Assembly (NCBI RefSeq): GCF_000005505.3
Contig: NC_016131.3
Location: forward strand, 63,349,355 to 63,413,354
Length of the DNA stretch: 64,000 nucleotides
Direction: 5' to 3'
From: Brachypodium distachyon
Lineage: Eukaryota > Streptophyta > Magnoliopsida > Poales > Poaceae
The position numbers were made by a program, and so were the translations under genes. This document shows, piece by piece, positions 45,020-56,526 of this stretch; within the stretch, counting starts at the first letter, position 1; every line of letters begins with the position of its first letter. The notes below the pieces were generated by a model, which saw only the letters and a program-made list of their open reading frames with translations, did no database searches and was not told where the DNA came from.

Positions 45020-46651
45020 AAGAGGCACATAGCTGGTCAGAGGGGGGAGAGAGTAATGGGCAGATGTTAACAGCTTTTAGTTATCCAACTACTAAGATCG
45101 GATCGTGTTGTCTGCCCTAGTGGTGGCGGCACTCTCTTCACTTGTGGACCTCCTTGTGATCCGAACTAACAGCGTCTCCAGCACATTTCCTAAAAGACAC
45201 ATCCCCTAAACAATTATTTAGGAGCTTCTTTATATTTAGGAAGAGCATTTTGGGTCTTATACTTTCAGAAACTCCTAATTCAACCACATAATTTTTTTGA
45301 AAACATGTACAGATGCCGACGCTCACAAACACGCACGTACACTCGCCCGTGTGATTGCACGCGCACGCATCATATCCCTATGAGTACCTTCGAAAGACTG
45401 AGGTTGACAAAGTCGCTACAGGCGTCTCGATGTGGAAGAATACGTAACCTACCACTTAAAGAACTAGATGGTGCCCCGCACGTTGTTGCGGAAATTTTTA
45501 GTTAGCATACATAAGTGAAATTGAGTAGCAACGAAAGAGTATTCAAAATTGAAAATACATATGAAAGTGTATGATAGATTCTTTACTTAGTAAGAATAGC
45601 TTGGTAAAAAATAGCATGCATGTGCAAGAGCTCCCCACTAAATTGGTGTGGTCATATTAATGACATGATGATGTGGCATGCTTGCATGTTGAGAGAAATC
45701 AAGTCGTGAAGTTTTCCTACTTAGATATAGAAGATAACAACGGTTAAACCCTGTAATAAATTCAGGTAAATGCGAGCACCCATGCCAAATCTACGAATAC
45801 GAATTGAATATCGGTGAGCTGGTTCCACCACAAAAACCAATGTTCAACTTTCTAGTATTCTCTGCTTTTGTGCACATACACTATTTCCTTTTACCAAATT
45901 TGCACATCATAATAATTCAAACCTTAATGTTTCTACCGCGAATAATTCAACAAAGATGAAACTTTCACAAATTTTAAATCTATTGTATAATTAAAAACCA
46001 AGGACAAGAAGCCTCCGTGTTCGTCCACATAGCTAAAAATATATATATGGTCTTGATCCTAATTTATACCGTTGTGATTCAACCATCTAAAAGTTAGATG
46101 TAATGATGCCACATACGTTTATTCCTATATTTGGAAATACTAGCTCCGTTTCATTATACATGGCCTACGCTCATCCCTAGGTCGATGATTCAACCAATGT
46201 AACATGAGTTTTATATGACAAAAATCATATCATTAGAAACCTCAGGTGTTCTATTTTCTAATGGTACATATATATTAATTTTTGTGATCTACAATTTACA
46301 TTATATTGGTCAAATTAGCGACATAGGGATATGTGTACGGAAACGGTAGTAACAGAGAACACGTGATAAATGGAGATGTAGAACTATAGGCAGGGAGATC
46401 TAGAGTTTCATAAGAAATCAAATTGGGACGTGCATGCACCGTGTTCTCTAATCAGAGATTTAGAACTATACATAGGTAGGGAGATCTGGAGTTTCATAAG
46501 GAATCAAATTGGAACGTGCATGCACCTTGTTCTCTATGCATGCACACGTCTTGCGTCAGGTTGCATAAGTAGCAGGCTACCATCTGACCAAATTTCATTG
46601 GTACTCGTACATGCATTCTGGCTGCGCGCAGCTCTATTAATATTTTGAACA

Positions 46652-46668
46652 GTATATATATATATATA

Positions 46669-46732
<64 letters not shown>
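46652..46732. repeat. Compound (TA)n-(CA)n microsatellite
   Basis: About 16 bases of TA repeat are followed by about 31 CA units. All reading frames across it give meaningless CV or HT repeats. Confidence 0.95.
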
Positions 46733-46736
<4 letters not shown>

Positions 46737-46945
46737 CGTCTATATGCTACTCACACCTAAAGATAGAAAAAACAAAAAGATAAATAAACAAGATATTTCG
46801 ATAGTAGTACGTATATATGTAACCATGGGTCCAACTCAGCCACCTTAGAAGAGCATCCATTAGAAATTTCAAGACATATAGAATCAAATACTACTTCAGT
46901 GAAACCATGAGAAATTAACAAAAAAATATTAAACCACGTCATGTG

Positions 46946-47218
46946 ATCTATTTTTGTTTTACAAAACGGTGCGCTATATAGAACAATCCAATGATGTCAC
47001 ACATGCCACAATGATGCAAGCAAGGGGTTGATGTAATACCAATCATTCAGTTGTAGGCATAGCGACGAATCAAGCACACACAAAATAGAAATCCTGATTA
47101 TTAAAACAAGAGGAAAAAAACATATCCATTTTTGTTTTGCAAAACGGTGCCCTATATAGAACAATCGACAACATCGCATAGGGCCACAATGATGCGAGCA
47201 AGGGGTTGATGCAATGAC
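46946..47218. repeat. Two direct copies of a 94 bp segment
   Basis: Copies at 46946-47040 and 47125-47218 share TTTTTGTTTT, AAAACGGTGC, CTATATAGAACAATC, GCCACAATGATGC and AGCAAGGGGTTGATG in the same order, about 85 bp apart. Confidence 0.75.
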
Positions 47219-48709
47219 ATTCACACAATACAAAAGCAGACACTCGCAACACACGCATACACGAACGAACACACGAATACCCTGCTCATGTGAGCACCTC
47301 TGAGAGACCGAGCCAGCAGATCTTGAGAGATTGATGAAGTCACCACACGCATCTCGCTATTGACGGGTACGTCACGTGCCACTAAAAAAATAGTGGCAGT
47401 TAAATCCTGAAATCTGTGCACACTAAACTTGAACATTGGTGAGACCACATGAAAATGATGTGGACGGTTTAGCCTGCTGACTGAAACCTATTATACTTGT
47501 TCTAAACCTGGATAGAGGTAGTTCTATCTTTGTTTTGGTAACACTGATTACAATGTAGATGCTTGCACACCTAGGCGCACACAAGCGGAAGACTGGTGTC
47601 GCGGAGACTTTGAGATCGATGAAGTTATATATGGCTCTTTTCTCATAAACATTGAACAATGTATACGTGCACACGCATACTCGAGACTAGAGTCGCGGGG
47701 TTTCTTAGAAACATTTATTTACTTTTTTTTAACGGTTTTGCTATTGATAAATCACCTGTTTTTAATTAAAAATCAATTGACATGTTAACCATCGGATCTT
47801 GATCCAAAGATAGCGGGTGAGAGATGAGAGAGTGGAGGTGACCCTCAGATCTTAATCTAACGGCTCTAAAATGCCGACTGATATTTAAGACTCATTTTAA
47901 AAAAAACAAGCGACTTAGAAATAAGACACCTTTTTTAAAACACCAGCTACAATGTAGACGTACACATCCACCTATACATAGAGAAGACCGAAGTTGCAGA
48001 GTCATGAGAATGACTTTCTTACTTTCTAATGACCCATTGGAGATGTAGTGACGAGTAACTTTTATTATTATTATAATAAGCTAAGTAACAGATGGATGGC
48101 ATGTTGGTGTTTCTTTCAACTTACAATCATTCTAACATATAATTAAGGCTAGGTGATCATGAAAGTCAAAAACATGCACTCAGGGAAAGATCACGAAGGA
48201 GGCTCAGGCATCTCGGAAAGGGGATTAAAATTGCACGATAAGTTTTCCAAAAGAATGCACAAGAAGTTTTCCAAAAGAAGGTGGCATTTGAGAAAGAAAG
48301 AAAGATCGCTTCTGGATTTTTTGTTGAACTCGTCGCGCCCGCATTTTATCCTTGTGACGCCACGTCACGCGAGCGAGAACCAACGGAATATTTTGATTTT
48401 TGAAAGGTCGAACCAACGTACCGGGCACGGCTGATTGGCATCACGCCAAACAGTTTTGATCTATATTTTCCTTTCGAGAAGAAAGGAGAGTCTCGAACGG
48501 AGAATGCATGAAAGGGAAAAGTTTAGTGTTGCAGTAAAGCTTTTGAGCGCAACGCAAGCAGTCCAGGACTTTTTTGTTAGCCCGTGGTGGAATTGAATCG
48601 CTGAAGGCGTAAGCATCATCCGTGACGGGAACTCGCTGCATGCCCCTCCAGATGGCTGGCTGGAAGGAAAAACCGTACTGCTGCTGCTAGTACTTGATTC
48701 TGGTCCCAA

Positions 48710-48764
48710 GGTCAAACGCACACACCTACTCGAACAGTTGGGTGGGAGTCCACTCGGGTTGACT
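48710..48764. promoter_or_regulatory. Two W-box motifs upstream of the VQ gene
   Basis: TTGACC (minus strand, 48710-48715) and TTGACT (plus strand, 48759-48764) match the WRKY-binding W-box TTGAC[C/T]. They lie about 420-480 bp upstream of the VQ start codon. Such short motifs also occur by chance. Confidence 0.35.
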
Positions 48765-49064
48765 CTTCTAGACGTGTGCTGTACTGTGCGGGCCGGTCGA
48801 AACCGACGCCCGAGAAAGAGAAGGAGAAAAAGCCCATGCCGGGCGGCCACGCCAGGCACGAGCACGACGCATGCATCCACACCGGCCACCGCATGCTCTC
48901 GTGTCAGGCAAAACCGGCGGGCACCCCCTCGCGCATCCCATCCGTCCACCCGATTCCAACGCAGACAGCCCTACGCGTTTTCCCGTGTCCCGTCTGCCCC
49001 TCCCTACCGGCCACCCCACCGCCCGGTTGCGCTTGCTCTCAGCCCCAGCCCCGCTGCCGCCTCC

Positions 49065-49073
49065 TTTTTATAG
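49065..49073 (+). promoter_or_regulatory. Putative TATA box of the VQ gene
   Basis: TTTTTATAG lies about 115 bp upstream of the ATG at 49187, in an otherwise C-rich promoter. Confidence 0.45.
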
Positions 49074-49186
49074 CCCACTCAACGGCTCAACCATTCCCAT
49101 TCCCAACCGCCAGCTCTCTCTTCTCTAGTTCTCTTTCGCCTGCAAAGCTCACGCTCCTCCTCCACCGCAGCCGACACAGCTGAACC

Positions 49187-49741
49187 ATGGACGCCGTAGC
49201 CTGCGCAGCGCCGCCTGCATCCCTGCTCTCCCGGTCCTTCGCCGACGCCGCCATCGCCCGCGCGCTTAGCTTCTCCGTCTCCGGCTGCTCCCCCGACCCC
49301 GACCACCAGTCCGTCTTCGCCTGCAGCACGGCAGCCGCCACGGCGCCGGCTCCCGCCTTGATCTGCGAGCCCCCATCGGCGCGTTGCAGGCAGCAGCAGC
49401 AGCTGGGACCGGCGCCGGGCGGGCGCACGGGGAAGCGGCGGCCGCGGCCGTCGAAGCGCGCGCCCACAACGTACATCAGCACCGACGCGGCCACCTTCCG
49501 CCTCATGGTGCAGCACGTCACCGGCGCCGACGCCGACACGCTCCAGATCTCCTCGCAGGACGCCGGCGCCGGCCTTCAGGTGATGCCGCCGCCTTTCGAC
49601 GTGGGGTCATTGCTACCGTCGTCGGTCGACCCTGCGGCAGCGTACGTGCTCCCTCCGGCCCCGCCTGCGGCGGTGGATCAGCCGTGTTTCCCGACGCTGG
49701 ACTCCTGGAACGTCATGTACGGCAAGAACGAGGCGATTTGA
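49187..49741 (+). CDS. VQ-motif protein, intronless
   Basis: A 184-residue frame. The VQ motif FRLMVQHVTG (residues 104-113) fits FxxhVQxhTG exactly. It is preceded by a basic, nuclear-localisation-like stretch KRRPRPSKR (83-91) and by TTYISTDAATF, a common pre-VQ context. The rest is Ala/Pro-rich and probably disordered. VQ proteins bind group I and IIc WRKY factors through this motif and act as co-regulators of defence and development, some as MAP-kinase substrates. The lack of an intron and the GC-rich start are normal for grass VQ genes. The ATG has an ACCATGG context. Confidence 0.94.
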   Translation: MDAVACAAPPASLLSRSFADAAIARALSFSVSGCSPDPDHQSVFACSTAAATAPAPALICEPPSARCRQQQQLGPAPGGRTGKRRPRPSKRAPTTYISTDAATFRLMVQHVTGADADTLQISSQDAGAGLQVMPPPFDVGSLLPSSVDPAAAYVLPPAPPAAVDQPCFPTLDSWNVMYGKNEAI

Positions 49742-50224
49742 ACTTTGAAGCTATATGCTGCTGCCTGCTGCTGATGGCGCCCGGCCTTGGTGGCCTGAGA
49801 TCGATCTCTCGCTCTGTTTTTGCTCGTAGAATCGTACAGGAAGGTTAGGTGTATGTATGCAAGTGCAAGTACTGCTGCTACGTGTGCGCTGCTGGCGTAC
49901 GTACCCGTGTATTGGAATGCAGCGGACTGTGCTTAATTATCCTGTACTCTGCTTACTCTTCAACGTATGGTTCGGTTTGTGGGAAGGTTCAAAATTTACC
50001 ATATTTCATCATTTTGGTGGGCCTTGAGATCTTTGTGTTTGGGTCAATTTCTTTACTATAATTTGAGCCCCACATAAAAAGGTGTCGTATCATGTGAAAC
50101 ATCTATTCGGTGAAATTTGAAAACTTGCTATCCTAGTCACTAGGCCTTGAATAAACAACTAGACCTTAAATAAGCAAATTAGATGAAAGATGAAACCCGT
50201 ATAGTAATACTTAATGGTTCTGAT

Positions 50225-50398
50225 ATTTCTAAGGCGGCTGAGATATAACTATTTCTAAGTCAGTGCTAACAACGGCCCGAGCCAGTCGTCGAGATTCGTG
50301 CAAGATTGATATAAGTATAAATGATGAGAAGAAAATCTTCATCGAATTGTTATGATTGTGAGCTAACTATTTCTAAATGGACTTAGCGATAGACACTT
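50225..50398. mobile_element. Short element related to the inner repeat at 23072-23343
   Basis: Its ends carry ATTTCTAAGGCGGCTGAG and AACTATTTCTAAATGGACTT, and the interior shares GAGATTCGTGCAAG with the 23 kb copy. It looks like a MITE with imperfect inverted ends. Confidence 0.5.
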
Positions 50399-50589
50399 CC
50401 AATACTTGAACCTCTAATCATGAGAAAGGTCTTCAGAAAATACATTTAAGTTCACACTCTTAAATACATTTAAGTTCTACACTTTCAAATGTGGAGCTCT
50501 AATCATGCTGTTCTTGCTCTCTTCTTTCTCCCATGGTCTTTCTTTTTCCAAATGCAGGAGTTCGCACTCCCAATCTCCGTTCCTGGACT

Positions 50590-50817
50590 CAGGGCTTGTT
50601 TGGATCGTGACCTGACGTGTTTCTAGCCTGGCCTGATGTCAGCCGGACATGTGACGGCAAGATGTTTGGTTCGCATCCATCCAGGCAGCGTGCGCCTGAG
50701 TCAGGCCGGCAAAATCGGTGGCCTGAGCACGCCTGGCTTGATCGCTGCTAACTCGCCTGACCAGGCACCAAATTTCGTCAGGCATGTTGTCCAGGACTCC
50801 AACCAAACAGCCTCTCA
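50590..50817. mobile_element. hAT-like MITE
   Basis: The left end CAGGGCTTGTTTGGATC and right end CCAACCAAACAGCCTCT are inverted (AGGGCTTGTTTGG against AGAGGCTGTTTGG), a terminus type frequent among grass hAT MITEs. The interior has palindromic CCTGGC/GCCAGG units. The element lies between two 26 bp direct repeats of host sequence (50511-50536, 50837-50862). Confidence 0.6.
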
Positions 50818-51311
50818 GATAAACAGCATTCAGGTTTTCTTGCTCTCTTCTTTCTCCCATGGAGTATATACTAGGCAGGTTCAGGTTTTCGAACGCAAAA
50901 CAAGAACGCTGGTTAACATGCCTCCCCTGGCAACATATTCACTGTTGCACGAATGAAACTGGAATCGTTGCGTCTCAATATATTTCTCGCCTCTGTGCAC
51001 TTAGTTAATTAACTGGTGTATTAATTACTATACCTGTTTCCCTTCCATGAAAGAATAAGGTGTTCGAAAGTCGCGTAACAGTTTTTGAAAATTTGTGGTA
51101 CACCTTCTGTTCGGAAATAAGTGATTATACAAATTCACATCACTTGTTTCCAGACAGAGAGAGAACATTATTTTCATATACAGGTGATTTTTTGTGCGAA
51201 TAATACTGCAAATTTTAAACTTCTTCCATCGTTAGAAAGAAAGAAGGTGAGGCAAATGGGCCAGAGATGACAAGAACAGCATGCAGGCAGCTGCACACAG
51301 CATTTAGTATA

Positions 51312-51422
51312 TACTCCCTCTGAATTCTTGACTCAAAATTGCTCAAATATAGATGTATCTATTTTTTAAAAACGTCTAGATACATTTAATATTTAGACAA
51401 CAATTTAGGATCGAAGGGAGTA
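51312..51422. mobile_element. Stowaway-type MITE
   Basis: A 111 bp element with the left end TACTCCCTCTGAATTCTTG and right end TTTAGGATCGAAGGGAGTA, TA borders, and a body related to the copy at 33019-33133. Confidence 0.85.
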
Positions 51423-52330
51423 ATATTTAAACCACAACACCTCTGGCATGCCAGGGGAGGACCAAAATTCTTTTCCCATGGGTGTGAAATTCTCAAACTT
51501 TTCCGAAAAGAAGACGGCTTCAAGTCTCAACGTTGAGATTTGGAGGTCCACTCTCTACCCCTCGGGACGTGAGTGGCCTGCTAGTAACATTGAGCTGCCT
51601 TGGGTTTATCTACTCTGCACTCTGCACTCTGCAGTACAGAGTTTTTCTGTCGGGGTTGAAAAGAAGAGGGGAGACACTATCCAAAAGCATACTCCTACGG
51701 AGTAACGACTAACAAAGCTGCCCTTTCGCTTTTAGTTCTCTTTTGCACCACTAACCAGCCCGTCCTTGAGCTGAATCCTCTCGGACGTCTTGAGTGTGAA
51801 ACTGCCCGTCCAGGTCACCATTAGAGAACGCAGACATGGCCACAGAGCATGGAAAGAATCGGGCTAACTTTGCCCTTGCCAAGACACCTGTATATATCTT
51901 GAGCATATCCCTTTTTGTCCAAAACTAGCATGGTGTCCCATTGAACGGGAAATATCTTTACTATTTTGACATGTAAACTTGTAAATGATAGGTATGTAGC
52001 ATTTGTATGTCATACATAATACACATATCTGTGTGAGTCTGCATCTTTATTATTCCAAGTGTTGTTTCAAAAACACCAAATAAATGATAGATGTGTGTCA
52101 TTTGTATGTACTATTAGACCAACATAAAAGTAAGAAACTAAAATTATCATCGTGGATCATAGGCACGACTCGTTGTTGAGGACGCAAAATCAATAAACCT
52201 GACTACACTTATGCACTCAAATAAAGTTTGAAAATTAATCTCTATATATAAATCTAGATCAGCTAAAAAAGATTTATTTAAAAAACTAGATTTAACTAAT
52301 TACATGACACTACAATTACAAAATTGTGCT

Positions 52331-55300
52331 GTGTTTTTTTTTGAAAGGTGGTGCTATATATTAATCAAACGGGAGGAGAGATACGATCATCCACAAGCAA
52401 TCGCCCCACACAGGAGGGAACTGCAGCACTCAACACACCACCATTAGACACAGTAATACAGAATTTCGCTAATTCATGAGCCACATGATTATTCAGACGA
52501 CTCGTGAACCTAAACTGTATGCCAGGATTGAACGGCACCAAGTGCCGAATTTCCTCGATCACAGGTCTTAGGGACGACCTCTGAATTGCAGGATCAGTGA
52601 GAGCCAACACAAGACTCTGACAGTCACTCTCTACAATGAGCGGTAGATTACTGAATCTTCTTGCTAGGCGGGTACCCTCCAAGCAAGCAATTCCTTCCGC
52701 GAATTCAGCAGACTGGCAACTGGGAATTAAGTTCCAACTTGACGCAATGACAGCACCACCTTCATCTCGTAAGATTCCACCCCAAGCAGCAGCTCCAGAG
52801 CTCGGTATGAAGCTAGCATCAACATTCAATTTGGCCCATCCTGTATCAGGTGGTCTCTATTCAGGTGATCTTGGTCCAGCTTCAGTACAGGGTGATGGAG
52901 GGCTACCTCCGAGCAAGGACTTCCCTTTAGGGTCGTGCAAGGGTGGTCGATCATTGAGTGATAGCAAGGTGTTAGCATAACTGAAGAGAAAGTGAGCCGA
53001 AGCCGTAACAGAAGCATCGTCTTTACTGAAAATGATGTCGTTTCGCAAGTGCCACGATCTCCACCACAGGAACATGAGCTTAGTCCTGCATTCCTCATTA
53101 GCTTTGTTCAGGCACATCAGCACCCAATCCGGCCCAGTCCGCTGTAGTTCTGCTTCTTTCGGCAAAGTCCAAATAGCCTGGACTGCTTCTCTCAATGCCC
53201 GTGCTTTAGCGCAGTTCATTATGGCATGATACCCGTCTTCAAATTCAGTGGCATAGATCGAACAAATGGGAGAAACCTTCTTGAATCGAGGGTGTCTGTT
53301 AATTTGAACCGCAAGCGGACCAGTCGCCAATCTCCATGTAGACTTTAACTTTGGGAGGGGCCTTCGACTTCCAAATCAGGTTCCGCAGATTGCGCCGTCC
53401 GTCCGTACTCAAGCTGCATCCAGTTGCCGCGAGATTAAACTTTAAACTCAGATCGAGGCGATAGGCACTATGAACAGAAAAGACCCCAGACTTCTCATGA
53501 TGCCAGGCTAGCACATCTTCACACGCCACCTTTGGCAAGCGTAACTTAATGATCTCATCAGCATCAAACGAGTGGAAAACTTGTCTAATTAGAGGACCAT
53601 TCCATTGTCTTTCATCTTGAATGATGAGCTCCGAGACTCATTTGATCCTTGATCTGGAACCGCTCCAGGACACTTGTAAGTTACCTCGTGGTATCCAATT
53701 ATCTCTCCAAATCTGGATGTTTGCACCATCACCTACATGCCAAATCAAGCCTTGTTTGAGGAGATCAAGGCCGTGAGATATACCTTGCCAACCCGGAGAT
53801 GGATTCTTGATAACAACTGCGTCCCATAGATCACCTGCTGGATAGTATTTGCCCTTTAGGACCTGAGCACATAGTGAGTCAGGCACTGTAAGGAGTCTCC
53901 AAGGTTGCCAGGCAAGTAATGCTTGATTAAAGATGCGGAGATCTCGAAATCCAATTCCCCCATGCCCTTTAGGCTTAATCAACTTCTCCCAGCTCATCCA
54001 ATGAACTTTCTTCTGGTTAGTTTCATCTCCCCACCAAAAATCGCGAATCATATGTGACAAATCTTCACAGAGCGTAGCCGAAAACTTGAAGATACTCATG
54101 GCATAAGTTGACATGGCTTGTATTACTGATTTCACTAGGACTTCTTTCCCACCACTAGATAAATATTTCTCAGACCAATCGTTGCATCTCTCGAGGATCT
54201 TGTCCTTTATTGACTGAAATTTGCCATCCTTCATTCTCCCCTCCAGAATAGGCAGCCCCAAATATTTCTCCTCAAAACCAGGGTTCTGAATTCCCAAAGT
54301 GTTCATGACCACATTCGTGTTGTTTAGGCTGCATTTCTTTCCCATTAAGATGGTGCACTTCTCCGGACTCAGAAGTTGACCAGTAGCCGATTCATAAGTG
54401 GACATAACCTGTTTTATCTTGAGGGCTTGATCCACGCTTGCTTTAAAGAACAACAAACTGTCATCCGCGAAAAGTAGATGAGAAATCCCAGGGCTTTGGC
54501 GGTAGATCTTCAGGTCTTGTATGTTTCCTGCCGTGATTTCATGCTGTATCAGAAGTGACAGGCCGTCAGCTACCAAGAGAAACAAATACGACGATAAGGG
54601 ATCGCCCTGTCGGAGGCCACGGCTCGGGGAAAAACTCTGCAAAAGGTTCCCATTAAATTTAACACGATATTGAATAGTGGTAATACAATACAGGATCCAC
54701 TTTATCCATTGGCGCTTGGAGCCCAGATTTATGATGGCTTGTTCCAAATAGTTCCAATTGACTCTATCATACGCCTTTGCCAAATCAAGTTTATAAGCAC
54801 ATAAATTCCGTTTTGAATCATTGCTTTTCTGGATGGTATTGATGCATTCGAAAGCAATTAACGCATTGTCCGTGATCATACGTGTTGGAGATATGCCCTA
54901 GAGGCAATCATGTGATGATGTTATTTTCTATGTATTCATGAGTTATTGTTATTGTCCTTGAACATCATCACTGATATGTATCAATAAATACGTGATTTAT
55001 TTGTGAGACTATGTATTCTATGATGTTGTTCTAATGGTTCCTGGTCATTGAGGTTATGCGGACACATAACCTAGATTAGCAATGTGAATCAATATGACGA
55101 CTATGTTTCACAAGTCATAGGGCAAGGTGTTGCCGATTGATAGCATGGACTCAACAATGAGATTGTTGAGTCGGACAGACCCGCACTGAGACACAACGAG
55201 ATGATTGTCATTTGTTAGTCTCAAGTACGATGTATATACCAGTCCTAGACCTGAGGTCATCGCATGAGCTTGGGATGTGAATCGGCCTATTTAGGGGTTG

Positions 55301-56526
55301 CCAAACGCTACTCCGTAACTGGGTGGTTATAAAGGTAGCTTTCGGGTTTGCTGAGAAGCATGCTGCGAGTCATGGTTGATTAAGATGGGATTTGCCCCTC
55401 CTGTTCGGAGAGATATCTCTGGGCCCTCTCGAGTGATCAGATTCGGAAAGCATGGCCATGCGACTTGGGTTAAGTGTTAACCCGTTCGGGAATCTGTATC
55501 ACAGGAACGAGAAGAGGTTCGAGCTATCCACAAGGATGACAAGCACTCGCCTTGAGCTCGACACACATATCGTGAGGCAAAAGGAATGTTGCATATGACA
55601 CATTGTATGGTTCGTCAATGTACCTTGTGGTTATTCGGGAGTTGGCACGTGCTGCTAGGCGCCGCTACCAACTATCGACTTGAGTCGGTGCCAGTGGACG
55701 AGTAAGGTGTTACTCGGACCCGCAGTCCGAGCTCGTAGTCGTGTCCGTCTGACCGTGAACCTGTAGGGTCGCACGCTTAAGGGGATGAGACCGAATTGGA
55801 TCGGATCCAACTCGTATCGGGCTTAGACTCCTAACGGGCCTCAAGTGTTGAAGCCCACCAGGAAGGTCTATATAAGTGGAGGAGGCGTATCCGGTTAGGG
55901 TTACACCAGTGCAGACGCGAGTTAGACTCGGCCGTCACACCTCCACATCCAAAGCCTTGTGGTTGGATCTAGCAGTCCGCCGCACGGAGTTCCTCCCTGT
56001 ACGTGTGGATACCTCGGAGGCGCTGCACCTGCAGCGCTTGGACGAACTGCTCGTGGGATCGGCGAGGAAGAGCAGGCTGTTCGACTACTCGGCATCGACG
56101 CGCTACATCGACTCTACTTCCGCTACGGGTCTGTGCGTCTAGTGGTAATCTCGTGATCCATTATTTACAGCATTGATCCGGACGGAAGCGGTAGAAATTT
56201 TTATTTTTTGCTAGCGTAGCATACCGCGTTCCCCACAATACGGCCAAGAACGAAGGCGTTCTGAGTTGGCGAAATAATGTCTTGTAACAAAGGCCGTAAT
56301 CTGTTGATCAAGCACTTAAACACGATTTTATAGACGACGTTGCATAAATCAATGGGTCTAAAATCCTTGATATTTGTCGGATTCTTTTTTTTGGAATCCG
56401 AACAATTGTTGTGTTATTGACACCTTCCGACATAATGCCAGTATACTTGAGAGAAGCCCATTGGTGCCGAAAGAAACGTGCCGGCATGCCGTTAGGACCG
56501 GGCCCGATTTGAAACAAAGCGGTACT
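52331..56526 (-). mobile_element. 5'-truncated, decayed LINE with RT, zf-RVT and RNase H regions
   Basis: On the minus strand the reverse transcriptase begins near 56526 (FQIGPGPNGMPARFF), runs through IKDFRPIDLCNVVYKI, is cut by a solo LTR at 54883-56237, and resumes at 54879 with KLDLAKAYDRVNW, GLRQGDPLSSYLF and the catalytic LLFADDSLLFF. A maturation-type Trp/Gly-rich region and a zinc-binding-like region follow at 53638-52857, broken by stops and frameshifts. The RNase H domain at 52829-52365 reads NVDASF, AAWGGILRDE, VESDCQS and NNHVAHELA. A T-run at 52331-52341 is the poly-A tail. Possible diverged target duplications are AATTGTGCTGTG and AATTGTATTGTA at the two ends. It is non-functional. 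Confidence 0.88.
54883..56237 (+). mobile_element. Solo LTR (1355 bp) inserted in the LINE reverse transcriptase
   Basis: It starts TGTTGGAGATATGCCCTAG and ends GCGTTCCCCACA, and is flanked on both sides by the identical 5 bp duplication ATACG (54878-54882 and 56238-56242). The LINE frame is continuous across the removed segment. A TATA motif TCTATATAAG lies at 55869-55877, marking plus-strand orientation. There is no internal domain or second LTR, so recombination between two LTRs probably removed them. The start sequence is like LTRs I associate with Triticeae copia-type elements; the exact family is not assigned. Confidence 0.9.

Larger units (their letters stand above)
45020..48700. other. 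Intergenic, AT- and repeat-rich spacer
   Basis: It holds a Harbinger-like terminus near 45172 (GCGTCTCCAGCACATTTCC), inverted copies of the 44566 repeat at 45295-45480 and 47225-47390, a degraded MITE near 46140-46330, a (TA)n(CA)n microsatellite at 46652-46732, and two sets of short direct duplications (46378-46534 and 46946-47218). No gene is supported. Confidence 0.4.
49742..52330. other. Intergenic spacer downstream of the VQ gene
   Basis: The first few hundred bases are likely the VQ 3' UTR. Three elements follow: 50225-50398, 50590-50817 and 51312-51422, described separately. No gene is seen. Confidence 0.4.

Noticed and set aside
46494..46848. Frames reading long CV or HT repeats
   Set aside because: These are translations of the (CA)n microsatellite.
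49384..49848. 154-codon frame overlapping the VQ gene
   Set aside because: A frame-shifted shadow of the VQ coding sequence; the VQ motif lies in the 49187 frame.
55876..56142. 88-codon frame in the solo LTR
   Set aside because: LTRs do not code for protein; it lies just after the LTR TATA motif.
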